This document shows positions 1 through 9,222 of a stretch of DNA of 64,000 nucleotides, one piece after another. Every line of letters begins with the position of its first letter. Positions within the stretch are counted from its first letter, which is position 1. The translations under genes were made by a program, and so were the position numbers. This DNA is from Williamsia sp. DF01-3 (lineage in GTDB: Bacteria > Actinomycetota > Actinomycetes > Mycobacteriales > Mycobacteriaceae): the NCBI RefSeq assembly GCF_023051145.1, contig NZ_JALKFS010000005.1:2621733-2685732 (forward strand), read 5' to 3'. The notes below the pieces were generated by a model. That model worked only from the letters and a program-made list of their open reading frames with translations, was not told where the DNA came from and searched no databases.

Positions 1-167
1 GCCCGGAGCGCAGATTCGTGGTCGCGCTGCTGAGCCGCCAACCGTACGACGAGAGTTGGGCGACTTCGCGCGACGGCCTGACTGCCGTGGCATCTGCAGT
101 CGGGTCCGCGTTGTCTCTCGCAGACAACGACACTACGCCGCTGGACTCACGCGGGCAGCTCCACTGA
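1..167 (+). CDS. 3' end of an unidentified protein (partial)
   Basis: The third frame is open from the window edge to a TGA at 165-167 and encodes about 54 residues beginning PERRFVVALLSRQPYDESWA and ending in RGQLH. The hydrophobic RFVVALLS strand followed by an alanine-rich helix (GLTAVASAVGSAL) resembles the last strand and helix of serine beta-lactamase-like hydrolases, where a terminal beta strand packs against the C-terminal helix. That is only a shape-level resemblance; no catalytic motif lies inside the window. The gene begins outside the window, so neither function nor length can be judged. Confidence 0.4.
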   Translation, partial: PERRFVVALLSRQPYDESWATSRDGLTAVASAVGSALSLADNDTTPLDSRGQLH

Positions 168-336
168 TGTGCCCCACCGCGACAACATCTTTCGGCCAGG
201 TCGTGACTACCGCGGATTGAGTACCAGGCGTCGGCCAAGGCTGTGGTGTGACGTCGATCGCCACCGGGAACGAAACCGCCGGCACGGATCGTTTGCCACA
301 CAGACCAAAAAGTGCAGTCTTCGAAAGGTGTTTGTT

Positions 337-504
337 GTGAGTCCGTTTCCGCCCCCGCCGCCATGGACGAGTGGATTCCGTGCACTCAACAGACCTGAGC
401 CCGAACGGAAGAACAGTGGCGACAACAACGGCGGAGACAAGTGGGAGTGGCTCATCCTCGCCGCGATCTTGGCGGTTGTCGTACTGGTGCTCATCCTGAA
501 GTAG
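337..504 (+). CDS. Small single-span membrane protein, unknown function
   Basis: 55 codons starting at a GTG, with a GAAAGG-like ribosome site about 8 bases upstream. A second in-frame GTG at 328 would add three residues. The N-terminus is proline-rich (SPFPPPPPW), the middle is polar and charged (PEPERKNSGDNNGGDKWEW), and the last 20 residues form one strongly hydrophobic helix ending in a lysine (LILAAILAVVVLVLILK). This suggests a tail-anchored protein with its N-terminal part in the cytoplasm. I do not recognise a family. The frame is open further upstream to 169, but that part is arginine-rich, lacks a ribosome site and is probably not translated. It is convergent with fadD15, with a terminator between them. 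Confidence 0.5.
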   Translation: MSPFPPPPPWTSGFRALNRPEPERKNSGDNNGGDKWEWLILAAILAVVVLVLILK

Positions 505-561
505 CTGTCGAGACGTGATCCCCGGCTGTCACAGCAGCCCGAAAACTCCACAAAACACAGA

Positions 562-595
562 CGAGCGGTTGGCACCCTTGGGTGCCAACCGCTCG
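562..595. terminator. Intrinsic terminator downstream of fadD15
   Basis: A perfect 15-bp stem (arms 562-576 and 581-595, arm CGAGCGGTTGGCACC) closes a CTTG loop. Read on the minus strand, the hairpin follows the fadD15 stop codon by 14 bases and is followed by a T-rich run (TCTGTGTTTTG), as expected of a Rho-independent terminator. It may also stop transcripts from the small plus-strand membrane gene. Confidence 0.85.
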
Positions 596-609
596 CGTGG
601 TCTCTGCCG

Positions 610-2399
610 TTACTTGGTGTAGAGGCCCTCGATCTCGTCGGCGTGGGAGTCATGGATGACGTTGCGCTTGAGCTTGAGGGTGGGCGTCAACTCGCCCGTC
701 TCGATGGTGAAGTCGTTCTCGATGATCCGGAACTTCTTGATGGCCTCGGCCTTTGACACCTGATCGTTTGCGGTCTTGATGGCCACATCGATGTCTGCGA
801 TCAACGTCTTGTTGTCGACGAGATCCGCGACCGCGGTGTCGGCGGGGAGGTTGTTGCGCTCGAGCCAGCCGGGCAATGCTTCAGGGTCGAGGGTGACCAG
901 AGCGGCGATGAAGGGCTTGTTGTCACCGACAACGAGAGCCTGACTGACCAGCGGATGCGCACGGATCGCGTCCTCCATCTGCGCGGGGAGACGTTCTTGC
1001 CGCCGGCAGTGACGATGAGTTCCTTCTTGCGACCGGTGATCGACAGGTAGCCGTCATCAAGCGTCCCGATGTCACCGGTGTGGAACCAGCCAGCCTTGAT
1101 GGCCTCGGCCGTGGCCTGCTCGTTCTTCCAGTACCCGCCGAAGACCACGGGGCCCTTCAACAGCACCTCGCCGTCGTCGGCGATGGCGACCGATTGTCCG
1201 TACACCGGACGGCCGACTGTTCCGATGCGTTGTGCGCCTTCGGCATTGACCGTGACGGCGGCGGTGGTCTCACTCAGGCCGTAGCCCTCGTAGATGGGGA
1301 TCCCGATGCCACGGAAGAAGTGACCGAGTCGGGCGCCGAGTGCGGCCCCGCCGGACACTGCGCTTGTGCACTCGCCACCGAGCGCCGCGCGGAGCTTGGA
1401 ATAGACGAGCACATCGAAGACCTTGTGCTTGGCCTTGAGGACCAGCCCGGCTCCGCCGTTCTCCAGTGCCTTCGAGTACTCGATGGCGGTGTCGGTGGCA
1501 GCCCCGAAGATCTTGCCCTTGCCGCCGTCCTCGGCCTTCTGCTTGGCGCTGTTGTACACCTTTTCGAACACGCGGGGGACCGACAGGAGGTAGCTGGGCT
1601 TGAAGGCCGCGAGATCATCGAGGAGCGTCGGCCCCACGGTGGTGTGGCCGAGCTGAACGAGGTGCACGATCGAGGCGACCGAGATGATCCGGGCGAACAC
1701 GTGCGCGAGCGGCAGGAACAGCAGGGTCGAACTGCCTTCGGACATCAGGTCGCCGAGCGTGACACGCACGCCGTGGCATTCGTGCAGGAAGTTCGCGTGG
1801 GTGAGTGCGACGCCCTTGGGCTTGCCCGTGGTTCCGGATGTGTAGACCAGAGTGGCGATGTCGCTCGACAGGGTGTTGGCGAGACGCTGATCGAGTTCGG
1901 AATCGTCAACGGATTCGCCACGGCGAACGAGTTCGTCGATGGCGCCTTCGTCGATCACCAGGATCTCTTTGAGGTCGGCACTGTCGGCGAGTACCGAGCT
2001 GTGTTGCTGCTTCTGGGTGGGCGTTTCGACCAACAGCAAGGAGGTCTCGGAGTTCTCGACGATGTACTGCACCTGCGACGGGGCGGAGGTCTCGTAGATG
2101 GCGACCGTGGTTCCCCCGGCACGCCACACGGCGTAGTCGAGGACTGTCCACTCGTAGCGGGTGGCCGAGCAGATCGAGACCCGGTCGCCGTGCTTGATGC
2201 CGGACGCGATCAGACCCTTGGCGACCTTGTCCACCAGGTCGGCGAACTCCTTTGTGGTGATCGGAGTCCAGGAGCCGTCGTCACCACGACGCTTGAACAG
2301 CCCCTTGGTCGGTGACTCGTCGCGGTGCCGCAACATCGAGTCAACGATGGACGCCTTTTCCGGAACGACGAAGTCGGACGGCACTGAAACTTCTTGCAC
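610..2399 (-). CDS. fadD15: Long-chain fatty-acid-CoA ligase FadD15-like, frame broken near 990
   Basis: ATP-dependent activation of long-chain fatty acids to acyl-CoA through an acyl-adenylate. It starts at GTG 2399 with AGGAGG five bases upstream. Adenylate-forming motifs run in order: P-loop-like YTSGTTGKPKG near residue 190, GYGLSETTA near 371, TGDIG near 440 and the hinge GRKKELIVTAGGKN near 460. After GGKNVSP the frame shifts. The next frame continues as AQMEDAIRAHPLVSQALVVG, the normal C-terminal domain, to a stop at 610. Adding one base near 989 gives about 596 residues, close to the roughly 600 usual for FadD15. The break is most likely a sequencing error; if real, the enzyme would lose its C-terminal domain. 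It is divergent from the DEAD-box helicase gene and followed by a strong terminator. Confidence 0.88.
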
Positions 2400-2586
2400 A
2401 AGGGCCTCCTGCGGCAGGGGAGTGTCGGAGAGGCGGGTAACCGAGGCACTCGGAACCCGTCAACTGTGGGTTAGGTTACCTTTCGAACCTACTCGTCAGT
2501 AGGGCACCCTGACAGCGATTCCCCCGTGGCCGGGTTTTGTCCTGCGAATAACGGATTTGAGCTGTTCACGGCTACAGTAGGTAGTA

Positions 2587-4364
2587 ATGACAGACAGTAT
2601 TGATGGGCCCCCTGTGCGTGACGCGGCCCTTTTAAGCGAAGACACCGTAACGTTCGCCGACCTCGGGATGGATCCCCGAGTGTTGCAGGCACTCACGGAC
2701 GTGGGCTACGAGACCCCCTCTCCGATCCAGGCGGCAACCATCCCGCCTCTGCTCGAAGGTCGCGACGTGGTCGGTCTGGCGCAGACCGGCACCGGCAAGA
2801 CCGCCGCATTCGCCGTCCCGATCCTCTCGGGCATCGACTCCTCGGCGCGTAAGCCGAAGGCACTCATCCTGGCTCCGACGCGTGAACTCGCGCTGCAGGT
2901 GGCCGAGGCGTTCGGCCGCTACTCCGCACATCTGCCAGGTGTGAAGGTGCTCCCGATCTACGGCGGTCAGAGCTACACCGTGCAGCTGTCGGGACTTCGC
3001 CGTGGCGCGCAGATCATCGTCGGAACGCCTGGCCGTGTCATCGACCACCTCGACAAGGGCACCCTCGACATCTCCGAGTTGGACTACCTCGTCCTCGATG
3101 AGGCCGATGAGATGCTGAACATGGGTTTCGCCGAAGACGTCGAGCGCATCCTGCGCGATACGCCGGAGTCCAAGCAAGTGGCGTTGTTCTCGGCCACCAT
3201 GCCCAAGACGATCGGCCGGCTGTCGCAGAAGTACCTCAAGAACCCGGTCGAGGTCACGATGAAGGCCAAGACCGGGACCGCGTCGAACATCACGCAGCGG
3301 TATCTCCAGGTCTCTCACCAGCGCAAATTGGACGCGCTGACCCGTGTCCTCGAAGTCGAGCAGTTCGACGCGATGATCGTGTTCGTACGCACCAAGCAAG
3401 CCACCGAGGACCTGGCCGAGCGGCTGCGGTCGCGTGGGTTCTCGGCAGCTGCCATCAACGGCGACATCGCCCAGGCGCAGCGTGAGCGCACCATCGCGCA
3501 GCTGAAGAACGGGCAGGTCGACATCCTCGTGGCCACCGACGTGGCTGCGCGCGGTCTCGACGTCGACCGGATCTCGCACGTCCTGAACTACGACATCCCG
3601 CACGACACCGAGGCGTACGTGCACCGGATCGGGCGCACCGGCCGGGCGGGTCGATCGGGCACTGCACTGTTGTTCGTCTCACCCCGTGAGCGGCATCTGC
3701 TCCGGGCCATCGAGAAGGCCACCCGTCAGCCACTCGACGAGATCGGGTTGCCCAGCGTCGACGATGTCAACGCACAGCGGGTCACCAAGTTCGCCGAATC
3801 GATCACCCAGAATCTGAGTTCGGACAACCTCGACCTCTTCCGCAAGCTGATCGAGGACTACGCCCGCGAGAACGACGTGACGATGGCCGACATCGCTGCG
3901 GCGCTGGCTCTCGAGACGCGGGACGGCGGGTTCCTGATGTCGCCGGATCCCCCCGCCGGCGAGCGCAAGGAACGTGACCGCAAGGAACGTTCAGAGCGCT
4001 CCGGTCGCGGCGGTGACGTGGAATTCGCGACGTATCGGCTCGCAGTCGGCCGCCAGAACAATGTGACCCCGGGAGCGATCGTGGGCGCCATCGCCAACGA
4101 GGGCGGCTTGTCCCGCGGCGACTTCGGTCACATCAGCATCCGCAACGACCACTCGCTCGTCGAACTGCCCCGCAACCTGGATCGCGAGACGCTGACACGG
4201 CTTCGCGGCACGCGGATCAGCGGGGTGCCCATCGGCATCAAAAAGACGACGGCGCACCACGTCAGCAACGTTCTTCCTCGTCCTCCTCGCGTGGCGGCAG
4301 TGGGAAGTCGTTCAGCCGTGACCGTCGCGGATCGCAGAAGGTCGCCGGCCGCGCTCGGCCCTGA
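2587..4364 (+). CDS. deaD: DEAD-box ATP-dependent RNA helicase with DbpA-type RNA-binding domain, 3' frameshift
   Basis: RNA helicase acting on structured RNA, typically in ribosome assembly or cold adaptation. Visible motifs: Q motif (YETPSPIQ), Walker A AQTGTGKT near residues 65-72, DEAD near 172, SAT near 203 and HRIGRTGRAGR near 345. An arginine/glutamate-rich linker leads to a DbpA-like RNA-binding domain near 478-553 (YRLAVGRQNNVTPGAIVGAI). After GIKK the annotated frame turns into arbitrary residues. Restoring one base near 4243 gives DDGAPRQQRSSSSSSRGG followed by a basic tail ending in AGRARP and a TGA at 4362-4364. That low-complexity basic tail is typical of this family. The corrected length is about 592 residues. 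A sequence error is the likeliest cause. Confidence 0.92.
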
Positions 4365-4586
4365 TACTCGCTGATCACGCGCCTGACCTGCTTGTCTCAC
4401 GGGCCTACACCATGACCTGTGAGCTGCGCAAATCTCGACTGGAACATCACGTCGACGGCCAGTAATATCCGGCATCGGCATGACCTCTACGGGAATCGTG
4501 TTCAATTCCCGGCCACCCTCTCGTAACGCCTGCGTTGCGGGCGGCGACGTACCAGAGGGACGAGAAGCAGAAAGCATTAGGAAACG

Positions 4587-4931
4587 GTGATGAGTCCAGT
4601 AGCGATGGCTGATCCGATCTCGGCACAAGAAGCGGCCGAGCATCGTGATCGCGGCGAAGCAGTTGTAGTCGACATGCGGCCTCAGGTGGTCCGGCACCAG
4701 GGCAGTCTGCCCGGAGCTGTGGTGGTCGAGCCGAGCGAGCTCACCACCGCATTCAGTCCCGACTCCGACAAGCGAATACCTGCCATCCGAGGGCTGGACA
4801 CCGAAATCGATGTGGTCTCGGTCAATTCCCAAGCTGCCCGCATCGCCCAGCAGATCGCCGCCATGGGGTACACCAACGTCCACTATGTCGACGGTGGATT
4901 CAGGGCGCTGCAGTCAACCCTCCCGCGCTGA
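4587..4931 (+). CDS. Rhodanese-like domain protein lacking the catalytic cysteine
   Basis: 114 residues from GTG 4587 (ATG 4590 is equally possible). The single rhodanese fold is recognisable: an entry region ADPISAQEAAEHRDRGEAVVVDMRP, the middle strand QGSLPGAVVVEPSEL and the end GYTNVHYVDGGFRALQ. In active rhodaneses the loop after the central strand reads Cys-x4-Arg. Here the corresponding stretch is VVSVNSQAAR, with asparagine where the sulfur-carrying cysteine should be. The protein therefore probably does not transfer sulfur and may be a binding or regulatory module. It sits 124 bp upstream of the helicase-nuclease gene on the same strand, but the gap and a palindrome between them argue for separate promoters. 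Confidence 0.75.
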   Translation: MMSPVAMADPISAQEAAEHRDRGEAVVVDMRPQVVRHQGSLPGAVVVEPSELTTAFSPDSDKRIPAIRGLDTEIDVVSVNSQAARIAQQIAAMGYTNVHYVDGGFRALQSTLPR

Positions 4932-5011
4932 CCGTTCGCTTTACATGCCACCGAGATCTGTCCGGGGCAAACGACGCTCAAATTGTGAAGCTCGTGGCCG
5001 CAACGGGTAGC

Positions 5012-5023
5012 GTTCACGTGAAC
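5012..5023. promoter_or_regulatory. Perfect 12-bp palindrome upstream of the helicase-nuclease gene
   Basis: GTTCACGTGAAC is an uninterrupted inverted repeat in the 124-bp gap before the helicase-nuclease gene, ending 33 bases before its start. A weak promoter-like TTGTGA lies 24 bases upstream. The position suits an operator for a dimeric repressor, but no regulator gene adjoins it and a 12-mer palindrome can arise by chance. Confidence 0.35.
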
Positions 5024-5055
5024 AAGAGTGTCAACCTGAGGCTGAACTCGAGGAC

Positions 5056-8000
5056 GTGATGACCGAATCGGTGCCCGGCGACGACCGGCGTGCGCGAGTG
5101 CTGCGCCTGCTGCAGTTCCTGCACGAGCTGATTCGCGCCAAATCCACGGTCATCCGTGATGTGTCGGACCATGCTGCCACGGTCTGGCTCGGCGACGACC
5201 ACAACATCCCGATCGTCCGTGACGCCGCAGTAGGCCAGGTGATCGTGGAAGTCGCTCGCGACAACACCCTGCAGAGCAGCGGATACGACGCCCTGGCCCA
5301 GGCCATCGACGAACTCGCTGAACGCCCCGAGTCGCTCGAACTGGTCGTCGCGTCCGGACTGCTCACCGTGCAGTCGCCGGTATCGATCCGGGAGCACCTT
5401 GTCACCCAGGCGGTCGTCGCCGAACACGATCACGCGGCGGGCATCATCCGGGTGACACTCGCGGGCGAATCGCAACCCGAGTTGCACGCAGGACATCTTC
5501 TCACCGGTGTCGACGGATTCAACCTGGCTGGTTCGGCCGACCTGGCCGAGCAACTCGCAACCACGCGGTCTCCGGTCGCCGATTCCATCGAAAAGTTCTT
5601 CACCAAGTGGCGTCGCGCGGTGGTCGACGACCCGGCGTCGGTCTCGGTCGACCTCGCGCCCGCCCTGGTGCTGCGCCGCCGTGGCTCAGCACCGCTGCTC
5701 GACTACTACGAGGCCATGATGGCCGCCGTTCGCGACGAAAAGAACGACATCCCGATCGGCCTGGCGCAACTGGTCGAGCCTGTCGAAGCCTCCGAGCGTG
5801 TGCTGCGATTGCACGAGAGCGGCGCGATGTCGGCGGAGGAACTGGTCGAGGACGCTCTGTACCCGTTGCCGTCGAACGTCGAGCAACGAGACATCCTGGC
5901 TCAGCTGGGACTCGACAGTGGTGTTGTGGTCGAGGGCCCACCCGGCACCGGCAAGACGCACACGATCGCCAACCTGATGTCTGCGCTGCTGGCCAAAGGG
6001 CAGCGCGTGTTGGTGGTCTCGGAGAAGGCTCAGGCGCTGCACGTCCTACGGGACAAACTGCCCGCCGAATTGCAGGAACTCGCGGTATCGATCACCGACG
6101 TGACCAAGGACGGTTCGCAGTCGCTCATCGACAGCGTGGAAGCGATTGCGAACCGCAAGGGCAGTTTCCAGTCCCGGGTCGCCACGAGCGAGATCAAGAA
6201 CGTGCGGTCCAAACGGGATCAGGCGCGGGCCAAGCGGGAGCAGATCCTTCGCGAGATCTGGCAACTGCGCGAGTCGGAGACAGAGAAGCACGAGTGGGTT
6301 GCCGCTGGGTACAGCGGGACGGCGGCCGAAATCGTCCGTCAGTGCAATGACGTTGCCGCGGAATATGATTGGCTCCCCGGACCATTGCACAGCGCCATCT
6401 CGCCGCTGGAACCGAGCGAGTTCGAACGGCTCCTGGACTTAATCCGCAAACGTGGCAAGAACTGGTCTGACCGACTGGCTCAGCATCTGCCCGACCTCGA
6501 CGACGTGCTGCCCGACACCGTCGAGCTCGAACAAATCTGCACGCGCGTCCGTGACCGTCCGTCGGAGGAAATGGTCGGCAGCGGTTCGCTTCTGGCAATT
6601 CTCGCCGACGTCGACAGCGCCCGCCTGCTCCGGGTGAAGACTCGGTGCGACCGGCTCGGTGCCGCCGTCCGTGAGGTGCGCACCTTCCCGCCGCATCTAC
6701 AGCAGATGGCGCAACGGCTGCTCTCTGGCGAGGCGTCGTACCTGTGGAACAGGGTGACGGCGCTGTCCGAGGTGATCGACGACGCGACCGAACGCGACAA
6801 GAGGATCGGCACCCACACGGTCGAGGCGACCGGCGCGAACACCGGTGACTCGTTGGTGTTCGAGAAAGCTGCCGACTACCTCGATGCGGGTGGTCAGTGG
6901 CGCGGTCGCTTCCGGAAGGCGCCCGAGCAGAAGGCGGTCGAAGAGCTGCCGGGACAGTATCTGGTGGACGGCCGGCCTCCGACCGACGCCGCGTCGATGC
7001 GCCTGGTCGCCGACCACCTCGGTGTACTGGACGCCGTCGCACGCGTGCAGGCGATCCTGGCCGAGGTGAACGTACCGATGGACACCACCGGTACCCGGTC
7101 GGTGCAGCTCGGCCGACTTGTACAGCTCGACGGTCAGCTCGCCTGGGTGTCCGAATTGCTCACCGGCCGCGACCAATTGGTCCGGGAACTCAACGCGATC
7201 AGTCCCGGGGGTCCGCGACCGAAGAGCATTGACGAAGTCGAAGAGGTGGCCCGGCAGGCCGGTGCCATCGCCGCCGCCAACGACGGCACATTGGCCCGTC
7301 GCGAACTCGACGACATCGCCCGCGCGCTCTCCACCGAGATCGAGAAGGGCCCCTCGCCTGAAGGCGATGCGCTTCTGGCTGCGGTGCGTGCCGCCGACCC
7401 CGACGCCATCCTGGAAACCCGTCGCGCCTGGCACACCGCGAGTGCCGAGCGGGAAAGTCAGGGCGCGCTGGACCTGCTGGAGCTTCGGCTCAAGCAGAAG
7501 GCGCCCGCCCTGGTCAAGCTCCTCGAGGAAACAGCAGAAGACCCGGTCTGGGACGAGCGGCTGGCCGAGCTGGACGCCGCGTGGTCGTGGCGTCGGGCGT
7601 ATCAGTGGGCGCAGGACCGCAGCGACCCCCAACGGGAGACGCGGCTCGAAGCCGACCTCGACGAGGTCGAGGCCGACATCACCCACTTCACGGCGCGGCT
7701 CGCCGCCGCCTGCGCCTGGCGCGAATGTCTCGAGCACATGACGGTGAGTCAGGTGCAGGCACTGCAGTCCTACCGCGACCACATCACCAACATCGGCAAG
7801 GGTTCGGGCAAGCACGCCGAGCGGTTTAGGCTCGCGGCCCGATCCGCCATGGCGCAAGCACAGACCGCAGTCCCGGCGTGGATCATGCCGATTTCCCAGG
7901 TCCTCAGTTCCGTTGCGCCGGCGCAGAATTCGTTCGATGTGGTCATCGTGGACGAAGCGAGCCAGGCGGACATATCGAGTCTGTTCCTGCTGTGGCTGGC

Positions 8001-9222
8001 GCCGCGGGTGATCGTGGTGGGCGACGACCGCCAATGTGCGCCCGGAGGTTTCGGCGGTTCCGGGATGGACGAGGTGTTCACCAAACTCGACACCTACCTA
8101 CCGGACATCCCGCAATACATGCGGGACAGTCTCACGCCGCGGTCGAGTCTGTTCTCGATGCTCCGGACGCGATTCGGACATGTGGTCCGGCTTCGCGAAC
8201 ACTTCCGGTCGATGCCGGAGATCATCGAGTTCTCCAGCCGGCAGTTTTACCCCGATTCGCCACTGATCCCGGTACGTCAATTCGGTGCGGACCGTCTAGC
8301 GCCGTTGCGCACCCACTTCGTCGAAGGCGCACGCAGTTCAGGATCGAACTCGTCGCTGGTCAATGCCGACGAGGCCGGTGCATTGGTGGGACTGTTGGCC
8401 GGATGCATCGAGGACCCGCGGTACGACGGGATGTCATTCGGGGTGGTGGTGCTGCAGGGCCAACGTCAGGTAGAGCTGATCTCGCAGGCCCTTCGCGAGG
8501 CGCTGGACCCCCAGGTCTGGCGTGACCGCAATCTGCGCGTCGGAACACCCCCGGACTTCCAGGGCGACGAACGGCACGTCATCTTCTTGTCGATGGTGGT
8601 CTGTCCCGACACCAACGTGAACGCGTTGACGCGCAGCGAATCCCAGCGACGCATCAACGTCGCGGCGTCTCGGGCCATGGAGCAACTCTGGCTTGTGCAT
8701 TCTGTGCAACCCGATGACCTCAAGACCAACGATCTCCGGTACTCGTTGCTGACCTACATGCAGAAAACCGAAGGCGCGCTGGTGGATCCGGTCCCGGCCA
8801 ACGTCAGCACCACCTCTCGTACCGAACCGTTCGATTCGCTGTTCGAGCAGCAGATCTTTGTCGAACTGGTGACTCGCGGGTACTACGTGAACCCCAAGGT
8901 GGTGGTGAACAACCGGACGATCGATCTGGTGGTCACCGGTAGCGACGCGCGGCTGGCCGTCGAGTGCGACGGCGACGAGTTCACCAGCACCCCGGAGCAG
9001 GCCCGTGCAGATATGGAACGTGAACGCGAGCTCCGCCGGTGCGGATGGCGTTTCTGGAGGGTTCGCGAGTCGGAGTACCTGCTCGACCCGATCCATGCCC
9101 TCGACGGTCTGTGGGAAGAACTCGAACGGCGAGGGGTGCAGCCGAACTCGGTCGGTCCGGACCTGGCGGGCCGAGAGTCTGCTGAGCCCTGGACGCCGGT
9201 GACCTTGTCCGGCGCGGACTAG
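5056..9222 (+). CDS. SF1 (AAA_11/AAA_12-type) helicase fused to a C-terminal Vsr/MTES_1575-like nuclease domain
   Basis: 1388 residues from GTG 5056 (ATG 5059 possible). A ~290-residue N-terminal region without a motif I recognise precedes Walker A GPPGTGKT (about 294-301) and helicase motif Ia (VLVVSEKAQAL). Then come roughly 600 residues of charged, helical, partly coiled-coil insertion. Walker B VIVDEASQAD lies near 962, followed by VVGDDRQCAPG (motif III), REHFRSMPEII (motif IV) and INVAASRAMEQLWLVHS (motif VI). From about residue 1257 a restriction-endonuclease fold follows: FEQQIFVELVTRGY, TIDLVVTG, LAVECDGDEF and RRCGWRFWRVRESEY. These match the E, D, ExD and Arg pattern of Vsr-like MTES_1575 nucleases. 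The architecture points to DNA-end or foreign-DNA processing and fits single-gene defence systems, but that role is inference. The 3' end overlaps the convergent sirtuin gene by 4 bp. Confidence 0.85.
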   Translation: MMTESVPGDDRRARVLRLLQFLHELIRAKSTVIRDVSDHAATVWLGDDHNIPIVRDAAVGQVIVEVARDNTLQSSGYDALAQAIDELAERPESLELVVASGLLTVQSPVSIREHLVTQAVVAEHDHAAGIIRVTLAGESQPELHAGHLLTGVDGFNLAGSADLAEQLATTRSPVADSIEKFFTKWRRAVVDDPASVSVDLAPALVLRRRGSAPLLDYYEAMMAAVRDEKNDIPIGLAQLVEPVEASERVLRLHESGAMSAEELVEDALYPLPSNVEQRDILAQLGLDSGVVVEGPPGTGKTHTIANLMSALLAKGQRVLVVSEKAQALHVLRDKLPAELQELAVSITDVTKDGSQSLIDSVEAIANRKGSFQSRVATSEIKNVRSKRDQARAKREQILREIWQLRESETEKHEWVAAGYSGTAAEIVRQCNDVAAEYDWLPGPLHSAISPLEPSEFERLLDLIRKRGKNWSDRLAQHLPDLDDVLPDTVELEQICTRVRDRPSEEMVGSGSLLAILADVDSARLLRVKTRCDRLGAAVREVRTFPPHLQQMAQRLLSGEASYLWNRVTALSEVIDDATERDKRIGTHTVEATGANTGDSLVFEKAADYLDAGGQWRGRFRKAPEQKAVEELPGQYLVDGRPPTDAASMRLVADHLGVLDAVARVQAILAEVNVPMDTTGTRSVQLGRLVQLDGQLAWVSELLTGRDQLVRELNAISPGGPRPKSIDEVEEVARQAGAIAAANDGTLARRELDDIARALSTEIEKGPSPEGDALLAAVRAADPDAILETRRAWHTASAERESQGALDLLELRLKQKAPALVKLLEETAEDPVWDERLAELDAAWSWRRAYQWAQDRSDPQRETRLEADLDEVEADITHFTARLAAACAWRECLEHMTVSQVQALQSYRDHITNIGKGSGKHAERFRLAARSAMAQAQTAVPAWIMPISQVLSSVAPAQNSFDVVIVDEASQADISSLFLLWLAPRVIVVGDDRQCAPGGFGGSGMDEVFTKLDTYLPDIPQYMRDSLTPRSSLFSMLRTRFGHVVRLREHFRSMPEIIEFSSRQFYPDSPLIPVRQFGADRLAPLRTHFVEGARSSGSNSSLVNADEAGALVGLLAGCIEDPRYDGMSFGVVVLQGQRQVELISQALREALDPQVWRDRNLRVGTPPDFQGDERHVIFLSMVVCPDTNVNALTRSESQRRINVAASRAMEQLWLVHSVQPDDLKTNDLRYSLLTYMQKTEGALVDPVPANVSTTSRTEPFDSLFEQQIFVELVTRGYYVNPKVVVNNRTIDLVVTGSDARLAVECDGDEFTSTPEQARADMERERELRRCGWRFWRVRESEYLLDPIHALDGLWEELERRGVQPNSVGPDLAGRESAEPWTPVTLSGAD

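Noticed and set aside
1080-2315. Long plus-strand open frame opposite fadD15
   Set aside because: Antisense shadow of a high-GC gene; the product is low-complexity Gly/Asp/Val-rich with no motif, while the minus strand encodes a clear adenylate-forming enzyme.
2632-3624. 330-codon minus-strand frame opposite the RNA helicase
   Set aside because: Shadow frame; all helicase motifs are on the plus strand.
6697-8034. 445-codon minus-strand frame inside the helicase-nuclease gene
   Set aside because: Codon-bias shadow; no start context or recognisable product.
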